Assembly (NCBI RefSeq): GCF_900115045.1
Contig: NZ_FOVC01000009.1
Coordinates: 1 to 64,000 of the forward strand
Reading direction: 5' to 3'
DNA: 64,000 bases
From: Izhakiella capsodis
Lineage (GTDB): Bacteria > Pseudomonadota > Gammaproteobacteria > Enterobacterales > Enterobacteriaceae
The first letter of the stretch is position 1. Each line of letters begins with the position of its first letter. Made by a program: the position numbers and the translations under genes. Of this stretch, positions 1 to 8,724 are shown piece by piece. The notes under the pieces were generated by a model. The model did no database searches, was not told the DNA's origin, and was given only the letters and a program-made list of their open reading frames with translations.

Positions 1-7
1 TCAATTT
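1..7 (-). rRNA. rrs: 16S rRNA gene, first 7 nt only
   Basis: On the minus strand the window ends with AAATTGA, the first seven nucleotides of mature enterobacterial 16S rRNA. They are preceded by a full rrn leader with boxA and two promoters. The rest of the gene lies outside the window to the left. Gene order rrs-hemG-trkH matches the rrnA locus of E. coli. Confidence 0.75.
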
Positions 8-209
8 AAAAGCGTCTGATGCTCAAAGAATTAAACTCTTCATCCGTTAAAACGGATGATTACGTAATGAATTTACGTGTTCACTCTTCAAGACTTGATA
101 CATCAAATAGTTTTGCGATATCAATCCTGCGAGTGCCCACACAGATTGTCTGATAAATTGTTAAAGAGCAGTGCGACGCGGCGCTGAGCCTGCTGTCGCG
201 AGGTGGCGT
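8..209 (-). other. rRNA operon transcribed leader with boxA antiterminator
   Basis: This is the leader between the P2 promoter and 16S. boxA (TGCTCTTTAACA on the minus strand) is at 159-170 and is followed by the conserved stretch that runs into GTGTGGGCACTCG. A perfect hairpin, CATCCGTT-AA-AACGGATG, is at 41-58. boxA recruits NusB/NusE so that RNA polymerase reads through the long untranslated rRNA transcript. The motif around TTTGAGCATCAGACGCTTTT just before 16S forms part of the 17S precursor processing region. Assignment rests on direct resemblance to E. coli rrn leaders. Confidence 0.9.
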
Positions 210-237
210 ATATTACGCTTCACCGCTGAAGAGTCAA
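210..237 (-). promoter_or_regulatory. rrn promoter P2
   Basis: The -35 element TTGACT is at 237-232 and the -10 element TAATAT at 215-210, with a 16-bp spacer. It lies 40 bp upstream of boxA. The 16-bp spacer is typical of rrn promoters. Confidence 0.85.
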
Positions 238-329
238 GGTTTTTTTCCTTCCCTCTCACAAGAAAATGAATCACTTCATTACCTTGCTGACCCGACCGCG
301 TTACCGCTTTACCGTGTCAGTGGTGGCGC

Positions 330-357
330 ATTATAGGCAGCTGACAAGCGCTGGCAA
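330..357 (-). promoter_or_regulatory. rrn promoter P1
   Basis: The -35 element TTGCCA is at 357-352 and a perfect -10, TATAAT, at 335-330, with a 16-bp spacer and a GCGCC discriminator just downstream, as expected for ppGpp-sensitive rRNA promoters. An A/T-rich UP-like stretch follows upstream at about 360-376. P1 lies about 120 bp upstream of P2, as in E. coli rrn operons. Fis sites are expected between 380 and 420 but I could not define them. Confidence 0.85.
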
Positions 358-421
358 GTGTTATTTGTAAAAAGAAATCCGATCGTATCAATTTTAGTCA
401 GCTTAGTTAATTTTAATTCAC

Positions 422-952
422 TTAGCCTGATAAGGCTGCGAAATCTTGCGCAAAGCGCCTTACCTGCTGCCAGTCCGTATATTCCACCTCTTTACTGGCA
501 TTGGTTTCACCCCCGGTTATGCGCATAATAAATTGAATCGTGATGCGGTCAAACCAGCTATAACGGGGATAACGTAACGCACCAGCAAAGACGGCGCAAC
601 AGTCAGGCTCCCAAGGCGTACTAAGCAGAAACTTGCGGGTATAAACGTTAGTTTGGGGGGTTCGTTTTTCCGGCTTTCTTGCTGTCAGGTTGACGGAAAA
701 AAAACCGCTGATGCGCTCCCGCAAGGCCGGCAAATTATTCGCAACAAATTTGGCCACTGCCGGATGAAAACGACCATAGCGTATGGAGGCACCGATCAGC
801 ACGCGATCATAATTCTCCCATTCAATGTGACTGGCGTGCAAAATATTCACAATGTCACAGGGATAAATATGTTTAATTTCCGAGGCGATTGCTGCAGCGA
901 TTTCACGAGTCTGGCCATCTCTACTAGAAAATATAATCAGTGTTTTCAACAT
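422..952 (-). CDS. hemG: menaquinone-dependent protoporphyrinogen IX dehydrogenase
   Basis: HemG oxidises protoporphyrinogen IX to protoporphyrin IX, the penultimate step of haem synthesis, passing electrons to the quinone pool at the inner membrane. The protein is a short flavodoxin: an FMN phosphate loop (SSRDGQTREI, residues about 9-18) starts the Rossmann-like fold, and IGASIRYG and VNLTARKPEKRTPQTN match the E. coli protein. Length is 176 aa against 181 in E. coli. I use the ATG at 952 because GGGAG lies 5 nt upstream; a GTG two codons earlier is the alternative. It lies 12 bp after trkH and just upstream of the rrn promoters, the same order as E. coli. Confidence 0.96.
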   Translation of the reverse strand: MLKTLIIFSSRDGQTREIAAAIASEIKHIYPCDIVNILHASHIEWENYDRVLIGASIRYGRFHPAVAKFVANNLPALRERISGFFSVNLTARKPEKRTPQTNVYTRKFLLSTPWEPDCCAVFAGALRYPRYSWFDRITIQFIMRITGGETNASKEVEYTDWQQVRRFAQDFAALSG

Positions 953-964
953 TGTCACTCCCTG

Positions 965-2416
965 TTATTCACGCCAGAAGGTAGGGGTAAACAACACCAG
1001 CAGTGTGAAAACCTCCAGTCGTCCGAACAGCATAGTTAAAATAAGTATCCATTTTGCGACATCGTTCATCGACGCGAAATTATCCGCGACGACACCCAGA
1101 CCGGGTCCCAGATTGTTGAGCGTAGCGGCTACGGCGGCAAATGCAGAGAAATCGTCCACCCCAGTAGCGATAATAGCCAACATACTCAGGATAAACACTA
1201 GCGCATAAGCGGAGAAAAAGCCCCAGACTGATTCAAGGATCCGTTCGCTCAGAGCACGATCCCCCAATTTGATAGTATATACCGCGTTGGGGTGAACCAA
1301 ACGTTTCAGCTCACGATAGCCCTGCTTAAACAAAAGCAGAATACGAATAACTTTCAAGCCGCCACCGGTTGAGCCGGCGCAGCCGCCAATGAAAGCTGAG
1401 CATAACAGTAACACAGGCAAAAACAGCGGCCAGCGAGCGATGCTATCAGTAGTAAAGCCCGCAGTAGTGGCCATAGATACAACCTGAAAAAAAGCCTGAT
1501 TGAGTGTCTGACCAAAACTGGTATAGACATGATGAAAATACAGCACCAGCGTACAAACGATCACCAGCGTCAACTGCACACCAATGAACATACGAAACTC
1601 GGGGTCGCGCCAGTAAACTTTCAAACTACGCCCGCTGAGCAATGCAAAGTGCAAACCGTAATTGCAGCCAGAAATAAGTAAGAAAATAGCAATGATGGTG
1701 TTAATTGTAGGGCTATGAAAATAGCCAATGCTGGCGTCATGGGTAGAAAAGCCACCAATCGCAATGGTGGAAAAACTATGGCTAATTGCATCGAACAAGG
1801 ACATTCCAGCCAGCCAAAGGGAAATTGCGCAGGCTACGGTAAGCAGAACATAAATAAACCATAATGTTTTCGCCGTTTCGGCGATGCGTGGACGCATTTT
1901 ATTATCTTTTAACGGCCCGGGCATTTCTGCACGATAAAGCTGCATCCCCCCCACGCCGAGAATTGGCAGAATAGCTACCGCCAATACAATGATCCCCATA
2001 CCGCCAAACCATTGCAACATTTGACGATAGAATAAAATAGCTTTAGGCAGAGAATCCAGCCCTACCAAGGTTGTTGCGCCAGTAGTCGTCAATCCGGAGA
2101 AAGATTCGAAAAAAGCGTCGGTGACAGAGAGGTTTGGACGTTCGGCAAAAATAAAAGGCATCGCGCCCACGCTACCAAGAACCGTCCAGAATAAAACAAC
2201 GATCAAAAATCCTTCACGTGGCTTAAGCTCACCACGCTGTTTACGATTGGGCCACCATAATAACAGGCCAATAGACAAAGCTATGAAAAAAGTCTGGGTA
2301 AATGCTCGCCCCGCACCATCACGATAAATAAGCGCAACTAAACCCGGTACGATCATAGTTCCAGAAAAAAGAATGACCAGCAGGCCCACAATGCGGGTGA
2401 TGGCGCGAAAATGCAT
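965..2416 (-). CDS. trkH: Trk system potassium uptake membrane subunit TrkH
   Basis: TrkH is the K+-translocating subunit of the Trk system in the inner membrane and works with the cytoplasmic NAD-binding protein TrkA. The 483-aa length equals E. coli TrkH. It has alternating membrane segments and four pore loops: TTTGATT near residue 112, IAIGGFST near 220, TTAGFTTD near 315 and the GSTGGGLKV segment before the last pair of helices. The glycines of these loops form the selectivity filter in the family. It follows yigZ by 14 bp and precedes hemG, so pepQ-yigZ-trkH-hemG probably form one transcription unit. Confidence 0.97.
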   Translation of the reverse strand: MHFRAITRIVGLLVILFSGTMIVPGLVALIYRDGAGRAFTQTFFIALSIGLLLWWPNRKQRGELKPREGFLIVVLFWTVLGSVGAMPFIFAERPNLSVTDAFFESFSGLTTTGATTLVGLDSLPKAILFYRQMLQWFGGMGIIVLAVAILPILGVGGMQLYRAEMPGPLKDNKMRPRIAETAKTLWFIYVLLTVACAISLWLAGMSLFDAISHSFSTIAIGGFSTHDASIGYFHSPTINTIIAIFLLISGCNYGLHFALLSGRSLKVYWRDPEFRMFIGVQLTLVIVCTLVLYFHHVYTSFGQTLNQAFFQVVSMATTAGFTTDSIARWPLFLPVLLLCSAFIGGCAGSTGGGLKVIRILLLFKQGYRELKRLVHPNAVYTIKLGDRALSERILESVWGFFSAYALVFILSMLAIIATGVDDFSAFAAVAATLNNLGPGLGVVADNFASMNDVAKWILILTMLFGRLEVFTLLVLFTPTFWRE

Positions 2417-2430
2417 GAAAGTTCCTTACC

Positions 2431-3045
2431 TCATTGATCCAACGGCTTAATACTGAGCGTGCCACGACTAAGATCGGTCAACCGCGATTTAAAACCATTG
2501 ACCTGGCTAAAAGGCAGCGCCAGTCTCAGCACCACCCGATCGGTAAAATCCGAGCTGACCAGCGAACCTGAAGCCCATCGAATTAACCTTTCAATATCAG
2601 CCAGCTGCGAATAGTCGCAGTAAAGATGGAAGGAGAGCATCGGCATCTTGAGCTGACGTTTTAGCAGCTTTAACGCTTGCTGAACGCCATTGCCATAAGC
2701 TCTGACCAGGCCACCGGTTCCCAGCTGAATCCCGCCATAATAGCGGATGATCACGGCGGTAATTTCACCAATGCCACTACCCATAAGCTGCGCCAGCATC
2801 GGCTTGCCCGCCGTACCTGATGGCTCACCATCATCTGAAAAGCCCAGTTTCTGTGAATCTATCGGTGCCCCCGCAACCCATGCCCAACAATGATGGCGAG
2901 CATCAGGATGCTGCTCACGGATGACTTGTACAAAACTACGCGCAGCTTCCACCCCTTCAGTATGCTGGAGTAACGTAATGAAGCGGCTTTTTTTTATCTC
3001 TTCACTGAAGCTAACAGCTTCTGCGGGAATATCGTAGGCATCCAT
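2431..3045 (-). CDS. yigZ: IMPACT family protein YigZ
   Basis: YigZ belongs to the UPF0029/IMPACT family, whose eukaryotic members modulate the eIF2-alpha kinase GCN2; the bacterial role is not established. The signature DDGEPSGTAGKPM lies around residues 71-83 and the IMPACT N-domain fills residues 15-125, followed by a ferredoxin-like C-terminal domain. At 204 aa it matches the E. coli protein. Its ATG overlaps the stop of pepQ by one base (TAATG), which indicates translational coupling. It shows no signal peptide or membrane segment. Confidence 0.93.
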   Translation of the reverse strand: MDAYDIPAEAVSFSEEIKKSRFITLLQHTEGVEAARSFVQVIREQHPDARHHCWAWVAGAPIDSQKLGFSDDGEPSGTAGKPMLAQLMGSGIGEITAVIIRYYGGIQLGTGGLVRAYGNGVQQALKLLKRQLKMPMLSFHLYCDYSQLADIERLIRWASGSLVSSDFTDRVVLRLALPFSQVNGFKSRLTDLSRGTLSIKPLDQ

Positions 3046-4376
3046 TATTTCAGATTAAGATCACGGGTCATATTTTCAACGCGAGTATGATGAAATACCA
3101 CGTTATCTTCAATGCGAATACCACCATAAGCTTTGAAGGCGTCAATAAGCGACCAGTTAAAATGCTGGCTCAAACGCCCCTCACGCCAGGGGGCGAGCAA
3201 AGACTCGATAAAGTAGATCCCCGGCTCAATAGTCAGCACCATGCCGGGTTCTATCACACGGGTGCAGCGTAGAAAGGGATATTGCTCCGGGGCGGTCAAA
3301 TGCATTCCACTATCATCCTGCATAAAACCGGCAACGTCATGCACCTGTAATCCAAGTGGATGGCCCAATCCGTGAGGCATAAACGGCCCAGTAATATCTT
3401 CGACTAACAACACCTCTTCGCTAAGCCCTTTCACCAGATCATGCTTTAAAAGCAACCGGGCGATGCGCTGATGCATTTGTAAATGATAATCGCTATAACG
3501 CACGCCCGTTTTAAGATCAGCAATCAATGCCTGCTGCTCGTTGTCAATATCTGCCAATAGTGCAGCAAATTCGCTGCCGGGCTGAGCCGCATAACTGCGC
3601 GTAATATCCGCTGCATAACCATTATATTCAGCACCAGCATCCAAAAGAAAACTATAAAACTTTTGTGGCGCCTGCTGGTCAAGCTGAGTGTAATGCAATA
3701 CGGCTGCGTGTTCATTTAACGCCACGATATTACCGTAAGGTACATCAATATCACGGTGTCCTGTGGCACTGAGGTAGGCCACATTAATATCAAACTCGCT
3801 CATTTCAGCCTGAAAAGCCTCTTTTGCCGCATGATGACCCAATACAGCGATTTTTTGCGCCTGTCGCATGCAGGCTAGTTCATAGCCAGTTTTATAAGCG
3901 CGGTAAAAATGGAGATAATCGATCAGCGCCTGAGGGTTGATATTACAGGCCTTGAAGCCCAGCTGGGAGGCTCGCTGAATAACCGGGCCGATATAAGCAA
4001 CGTTGGTGCGCTGAGTAGGGAGCAGCCTCGCAATATCATCAGCATTACGCAATACGATAATATCGACTTCATTGCGCCAGAAACTTTGCGGTAGCGGCTT
4101 CACGTTATGCCAGTAATCTATTGGCGAATAAAACCACAGTTTGGGCTTATTAACACCATCAATCCATAACCAGCAGTTGGGTAAATCTGTTAGCGGAAGC
4201 CAATGTTTAAACTGCGGATTAACTTTGAATGGATAATGATGATCGTCGAGAAAAGCTGTCAGTAACTCGCCTGAATGAATCAGCATTGCATCCAGTTCAG
4301 TTCGCGCCAACGCCTGTTGCGCCCTACCTTGCAAAATTTGCAGATGCTCCTGATACAGCGCAACCAGTGAATCCAT
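3045..4376 (-). CDS. pepQ: Xaa-Pro dipeptidase (proline dipeptidase)
   Basis: PepQ is a cytoplasmic metallopeptidase that cleaves dipeptides with C-terminal proline. It has the pita-bread M24B fold. All five metal ligands are readable: D246 and D257 (LLDAGAEYNGYAADITR), H338 (HGLGHPLG), E383 (TIEPGIYF) and E422 (IRIEDNVV), one residue off E. coli numbering for the last three. The length of 443 aa matches E. coli. It is transcribed divergently from fadB across a 181-bp gap and shares its last base with the yigZ start. Confidence 0.97.
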   Translation of the reverse strand: MDSLVALYQEHLQILQGRAQQALARTELDAMLIHSGELLTAFLDDHHYPFKVNPQFKHWLPLTDLPNCWLWIDGVNKPKLWFYSPIDYWHNVKPLPQSFWRNEVDIIVLRNADDIARLLPTQRTNVAYIGPVIQRASQLGFKACNINPQALIDYLHFYRAYKTGYELACMRQAQKIAVLGHHAAKEAFQAEMSEFDINVAYLSATGHRDIDVPYGNIVALNEHAAVLHYTQLDQQAPQKFYSFLLDAGAEYNGYAADITRSYAAQPGSEFAALLADIDNEQQALIADLKTGVRYSDYHLQMHQRIARLLLKHDLVKGLSEEVLLVEDITGPFMPHGLGHPLGLQVHDVAGFMQDDSGMHLTAPEQYPFLRCTRVIEPGMVLTIEPGIYFIESLLAPWREGRLSQHFNWSLIDAFKAYGGIRIEDNVVFHHTRVENMTRDLNLK

Positions 4377-4557
4377 CCCATACCTCCGATTAAGTCATTT
4401 GCCAGCATCTTACCATAGCAGGCCAAACATTGGCTTTATCAGGTCATTGTGATCGTCACGGCAATTTATAGATATTTTTTTGCATTTTATTAACATCCAT
4501 CTCACACTCAACTGAACTGGTAAGACCAGATAACTTATGTAGCTTCAGGAGAACACC
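4377..4557. promoter_or_regulatory. pepQ/fadB divergent control region with FadR operator
   Basis: A clear FadR operator, AACTGGTAAGACCAGAT, is at 4515-4531, one mismatch from the palindromic E. coli fadB operator form. FadR would repress fadBA until long-chain acyl-CoA binds it. The ribosome-binding site AGGAG is at about 4547-4551. A possible -35 TTGCAT at 4480-4485 has no convincing -10 partner, so I do not call the promoter. The A/T-rich tract at 4470-4495 is consistent with promoter DNA. Confidence 0.8.
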
Positions 4558-6744
4558 ATGCTCTATCAAAGCGAGACCCTTTCTCTGGAATGGATCGATG
4601 AGGGTATTGCGGAGTTAGCCTTTAACGCTCCCGGTTCGGTCAATAAGCTGGATACGCAAACCGTTGGCTGCCTGCACGAAGCTATCAACGTGCTCGAACA
4701 GCAACCCCGGCTAAAAGGCGTACTGCTCAGCTCACGAAAAGCAGCGTTTATTGTCGGTGCTGATATTACTGAATTTCTCGCTTTGTTTGAGGCGCCAACT
4801 GAAAAGCTGACCCGATGGCTGGACTACGCCAACAACATCTTCTCACGTCTGGAGGATTTACCCGTTCCGACGCTCTCTGCCGTGAACGGCTATGCACTCG
4901 GCGGCGGCTGTGAATGTATTCTTGCCACAGATTTCCGACTGGCGACGCCGAATGCGCGCATTGGTTTACCGGAAACCCAGCTGGGTATTATACCGGGCTT
5001 TGGCGGCTCGGTACGTCTACCGCGTCTGTTAGGCGCCGACAGCGCGTTGGAAATCATTGCGGCGGGCAAAGACATTACGGCAGATCAAGCACTTCGCACA
5101 GGCCTGGTCGACGCAGTTGTCACACCAGAGAAGCTGCATGGTGCCGCACTGAAAATGCTAAAAGCGGCCATGAATGATGAGCTTGACTGGCAGGCGCGCC
5201 GGGCGCCTAAGCTGGCACCGCTTAGCCTTAGCAAAGTTGAAGCTGCCATGAGTTTTACCACGGCAAAGGGGCTGGTGATGCAAACAGCAGGCAAGCATTA
5301 TCCTGCGCCGATGAAAGCAGTCGAAACCATAGAAGCTGCTGCTGGTTTCGAGCGCAACGAGGCATTGAAACTTGAAACGGAGAGTTTTGTCACTCTGGCA
5401 CAGAGCAACCAGGCACGGGCGCTGGTCGGTATTTTCCTTAACGATCAGTACGTAAAAAATAAAGCGAAAAAGCTAACGCAAAACACCAATCTACCTGAGC
5501 GAGCCGCAGTGCTGGGCGCGGGCATCATGGGCGGCGGCATTGCCTGGCAGTCAGCGTGGAAAGGCGTACCTGTAATACTGAAAGATATTAACCCGGACGC
5601 GCTGGTGCTGGGTATTAATGAAGCGGCGAAACTACTTAACAAACAGCTTGAACGTGGAAAAATTGACGGTCTCCAGCTGGCAAAAATAATGGGGAACATT
5701 CGGCCAACCCTGAGCTATGACGAATTTGATCGGGCAGATATCGTGGTTGAAGCCGTGGTTGAAAAGCTGACGTTAAAAATGCAGGTACTGGCAGAGACAG
5801 AAGGGACCCTGTCGGAGAATGCCATTCTTGCCTCCAATACCTCAACTATTCCTATCAGCCAGCTGGCACAAGCCTTAAAGCGCCCCTCACAGTTCTGCGG
5901 TATGCATTTTTTCAACCCAGTGCCGCGTATGCCGCTAGTGGAAGTCATTCGTGGTGAGAAAACGGCTGACAATACCATCGCTAAAGTCGTGGCATGGGCC
6001 AGTCAAATGGGAAAAACGCCCATTGTCGTTAATGACTGCCCGGGTTTCTTTGTCAACCGCGTACTTTTCCCTTACTTCGCCGCCTTCAGCCTGCTGTTAC
6101 GGGACGGCGCTGACTTCCGCCAGATTGATAAAGTCATGGAAAGTCAGTTCGGCTGGCCAATGGGGCCAGCACGCTTACTGGATGTCGTCGGCCTTGATAC
6201 GGCACATCACGCCCAGCAGGTTATGGCGCAGGGGTTCCCGCAGCGGATGCAAAAAGATTATCGTGACGCCATTGATGTTCTGTTTGAAGCCAAACGCTAC
6301 GGTCAGAAAAACCAACGCGGTTTCTATCTTTGGCAAACCGATAATAAAGGCAAACAGCAAAAGATAAGCGATCCTGTGGTCGATGAACTGTTAAAAAGCA
6401 TCAGCCAGCCGCAGCGGGTTTTCAACGATGAAGAGATAATCAGTCGAATGATGATCCCCATGCTTAACGAGGTGGTGCGCTGCCTGGAAGAAAGAATTAT
6501 CTCCAGCCCGGCGGAAGCAGATATGGCGTTGGTCTATGGCCTCGGCTTCCCACCCTTCCACGGTGGCGCATTCCGCTATTTAGACTCCCTGGGTAGCGAC
6601 AAGGTGTTGGCACTGACAGCGCGTTTTGTCGGGCTTGGGCCGCTTTACCAGCTACCTGAAGCGCTGCATGAAAAAGCCCGCAGTGGCGGCCATTGGTATC
6701 CGCGACCTGCTGCTATTGATGACGATTTATTAAAAACGGCCTGA
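4558..6744 (+). CDS. fadB: fatty acid oxidation complex subunit alpha FadB
   Basis: FadB is the multifunctional alpha subunit of aerobic beta-oxidation: enoyl-CoA hydratase, 3-hydroxyacyl-CoA dehydrogenase and Delta3-Delta2 isomerase. The N-terminal crotonase domain (about 1-190) has the catalytic glutamates E119 (GGGCE) and E139 (GLPE). The dehydrogenase domain begins with the NAD-binding VLGAGIMGGG at 318-327 and carries H450 in MHFFNPVPRMPLVE. These numbers equal those of E. coli FadB. The 728-aa protein is separated from fadA by 10 bp, and the two form an alpha2beta2 complex. FadR control is predicted from the operator just upstream. Confidence 0.98.
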   Translation: MLYQSETLSLEWIDEGIAELAFNAPGSVNKLDTQTVGCLHEAINVLEQQPRLKGVLLSSRKAAFIVGADITEFLALFEAPTEKLTRWLDYANNIFSRLEDLPVPTLSAVNGYALGGGCECILATDFRLATPNARIGLPETQLGIIPGFGGSVRLPRLLGADSALEIIAAGKDITADQALRTGLVDAVVTPEKLHGAALKMLKAAMNDELDWQARRAPKLAPLSLSKVEAAMSFTTAKGLVMQTAGKHYPAPMKAVETIEAAAGFERNEALKLETESFVTLAQSNQARALVGIFLNDQYVKNKAKKLTQNTNLPERAAVLGAGIMGGGIAWQSAWKGVPVILKDINPDALVLGINEAAKLLNKQLERGKIDGLQLAKIMGNIRPTLSYDEFDRADIVVEAVVEKLTLKMQVLAETEGTLSENAILASNTSTIPISQLAQALKRPSQFCGMHFFNPVPRMPLVEVIRGEKTADNTIAKVVAWASQMGKTPIVVNDCPGFFVNRVLFPYFAAFSLLLRDGADFRQIDKVMESQFGWPMGPARLLDVVGLDTAHHAQQVMAQGFPQRMQKDYRDAIDVLFEAKRYGQKNQRGFYLWQTDNKGKQQKISDPVVDELLKSISQPQRVFNDEEIISRMMIPMLNEVVRCLEERIISSPAEADMALVYGLGFPPFHGGAFRYLDSLGSDKVLALTARFVGLGPLYQLPEALHEKARSGGHWYPRPAAIDDDLLKTA

Positions 6745-6754
6745 GGAAAACAGC

Positions 6755-7918
6755 ATGGAAAAGGTAGTAATCGTTGACGCTATTCGCACCCCGATGGGCC
6801 GTTCCAGGGGAGGTGCCTTTCGCCAGGTGCGCGCTGAGGATCTCTCCTCTCACCTGATACGTTCGCTGTTAAACCGCAACCCGTCTGTCGTGGCCGCAGA
6901 ACTTGATGATATTTACTGGGGCTGCGTACAGCAAACCCTTGAACAAGGATTTAACATAGCGCGTAACGCCGCCTTGTTAGCAGAAATTCCTCATCACGTT
7001 CCGGCAACAACCGTAAACAGGCTTTGTGGCTCATCGATGCAGGCACTCCATGATGCCGCAAGGGCCATTATGGTTGGTGACGCTCGCCAGTGCCTGGTCG
7101 GCGGCGTGGAGCATATGGGACATGTGCCCATGAACCACGGGGTGGATTTCCATCCGGGTCTTAGCCGTACCGTGGCCAAAGCGGCTGTCATGATGGGGCT
7201 GACGGCTGAAATGCTCGCCCGTATGCATGGTATCAGCCGCAATATGCAAGACAGTTTTGCTGCACGCTCTCACCAGCATGCCTGGGCCGCAACCCAGGCC
7301 GGACATTTTTCCGCTGAAATTATACCGACCAACGGTCATGACGCCGACGGGGCGCTGATGCGCTATACCAGTGATGAGGTCATCCGACCGGATACCACCA
7401 CAGAGGGCCTGGCCGCGCTCAAACCAGCATTTGATCCGGTTAAAGGCACTGTTACCGCAGGTAGCTCTTCCGCACTCTCAGATGGCGCTGCAGCCATGTT
7501 GATAATGGGCGAGCAGCGCGCTAAAGCGCTGGGACTGAAACCTCGTGCACACATCCGCGCAATGGCGGTCGTTGGCTGCGATCCGTCGATAATGGGTTAT
7601 GGTCCGGTACCTGCGACACAACTTGCGTTAAAACGCGCTGGTCTTAGCCTAAGCGATATCGGGCTTTTTGAAATCAATGAAGCCTTCGCCGCGCAGGCTC
7701 TACCCTGTATTAAAGATCTTGAGCTGATGGAGCGGCTGGATGACAAAGTTAATCTTAATGGCGGGGCGATTGCACTTGGTCACCCTCTTGGCTGCTCCGG
7801 AGCACGTATCAGCACCACCCTGCTCAATCTGATGGAGCGAAAAGATGTACAGTTTGGCGTGGCAACCATGTGCATTGGCCTCGGTCAGGGCATTGCTACC
7901 ATACTCGAGCGCGGATAA
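6755..7918 (+). CDS. fadA: 3-ketoacyl-CoA thiolase FadA
   Basis: FadA is the beta subunit of the beta-oxidation complex and splits 3-ketoacyl-CoA into acetyl-CoA and a shortened acyl-CoA. It is a two-domain thiolase of 387 aa. The nucleophile C91 is in NRLCGSSMQA, H343 is in GHPLGCSGAR, and the second catalytic cysteine C373 is in MCIGLGQG, all at E. coli positions. It is the second gene of fadBA and is followed 52 bp later by a strong intrinsic terminator. Confidence 0.98.
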   Translation: MEKVVIVDAIRTPMGRSRGGAFRQVRAEDLSSHLIRSLLNRNPSVVAAELDDIYWGCVQQTLEQGFNIARNAALLAEIPHHVPATTVNRLCGSSMQALHDAARAIMVGDARQCLVGGVEHMGHVPMNHGVDFHPGLSRTVAKAAVMMGLTAEMLARMHGISRNMQDSFAARSHQHAWAATQAGHFSAEIIPTNGHDADGALMRYTSDEVIRPDTTTEGLAALKPAFDPVKGTVTAGSSSALSDGAAAMLIMGEQRAKALGLKPRAHIRAMAVVGCDPSIMGYGPVPATQLALKRAGLSLSDIGLFEINEAFAAQALPCIKDLELMERLDDKVNLNGGAIALGHPLGCSGARISTTLLNLMERKDVQFGVATMCIGLGQGIATILERG

Positions 7919-7970
7919 GAGGCTGGTAAAAAAGAATACGGTGGAGTGGCTCGAAGATGGCAAACAATTT

Positions 7971-7994
7971 CCGCCGGGTAGCCGGCGGTTTTTT
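7971..7994 (+). terminator. fadBA intrinsic terminator
   Basis: The stem CCGCCGG (7971-7977) / CCGGCGG (7982-7988) has a 4-nt loop and is followed by six T residues at 7989-7994. It ends the fadBA transcript. On the other strand no U-run follows, so it does not look bidirectional. Confidence 0.9.
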
Positions 7995-7999
7995 GAATC

Positions 8000-8701
8000 T
8001 CAGATAAAAGCAAACGCATCACCATAAATTGCCGCCCCTTCAGCATCACGCTCGGCACAGAAGCGTTCACGGGCAATTTTCGCCATCTCAAAGCGACCGG
8101 CAATATAAATATCATGTCCTGCCAGCGAGGGATAATCCTGCATCACAGCCGTAAGTACGGTGCCACTTCGACCCGGCCAATCCTCTTGCGGCTGCTCGAC
8201 AACCGGCACCACATTGAGATTGGCATGACGCACAGCCAGCGCATTGAGCTCTACGAGATCATAGAGATGTTTTATCTCGCGGCCGCCCCAGTAAAGCGCA
8301 ATATGACGGTTGGGCTGCTGCGCTAGCGCGGTAAGCAGTATTGAGCGCACATAAGAAAAGCCAGTACCACCAGCAATCAGAACCAGCGGCCGCTCGCTGT
8401 CTTCGCGTAACCATGCATTGCCATGAGGTATATCAACGATTACCTTACGTTCTTGTTTAATACGATCCATTACTGCCATGGCATAAAGATTATGTTCAGA
8501 GGCTCCAATATGCAGCTCGATGATATCTTTTTCCATTGGCGTTGATGCCAGCGAGAAAGGACGCTTGTCGCGCTCATCCATCACCACCATAAGATACTGG
8601 CCAGCACGAAAATTAAAATCAGCGGCTGGCACCAGTCGCACCCGGTAAACGGTATCGGCAATTGCCTCAACGGACGTTACTTTACAGCTCAATATTGTCA
8701 T
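8000..8701 (-). CDS. fre: NAD(P)H-flavin reductase Fre
   Basis: Fre reduces free FMN, FAD or riboflavin with NAD(P)H; it supplies reduced flavin for prenyl-FMN synthesis by UbiX and for reactivating ribonucleotide reductase. The N-terminal flavin-binding barrel has RPFSLAST and the C-terminal pyridine-nucleotide domain has GGTGFSYVRS. The chosen start MTILSCKV gives 233 aa, the same as E. coli; the open frame continues 27 codons upstream without a good ribosome-binding site. It lies 23 bp after ubiD, a natural partner because UbiD needs prenylated FMN. Confidence 0.95.
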   Translation of the reverse strand: MTILSCKVTSVEAIADTVYRVRLVPAADFNFRAGQYLMVVMDERDKRPFSLASTPMEKDIIELHIGASEHNLYAMAVMDRIKQERKVIVDIPHGNAWLREDSERPLVLIAGGTGFSYVRSILLTALAQQPNRHIALYWGGREIKHLYDLVELNALAVRHANLNVVPVVEQPQEDWPGRSGTVLTAVMQDYPSLAGHDIYIAGRFEMAKIARERFCAERDAEGAAIYGDAFAFI

Positions 8702-8724
8702 GCGTTCGCTCTGCAGGGTCGTAA

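Noticed and set aside
4450..4466. CRP-like TGTGATCGTCACG upstream of fadB
   Set aside because: The two half-sites are only 3 bp apart instead of 6, so a CRP dimer would not fit.
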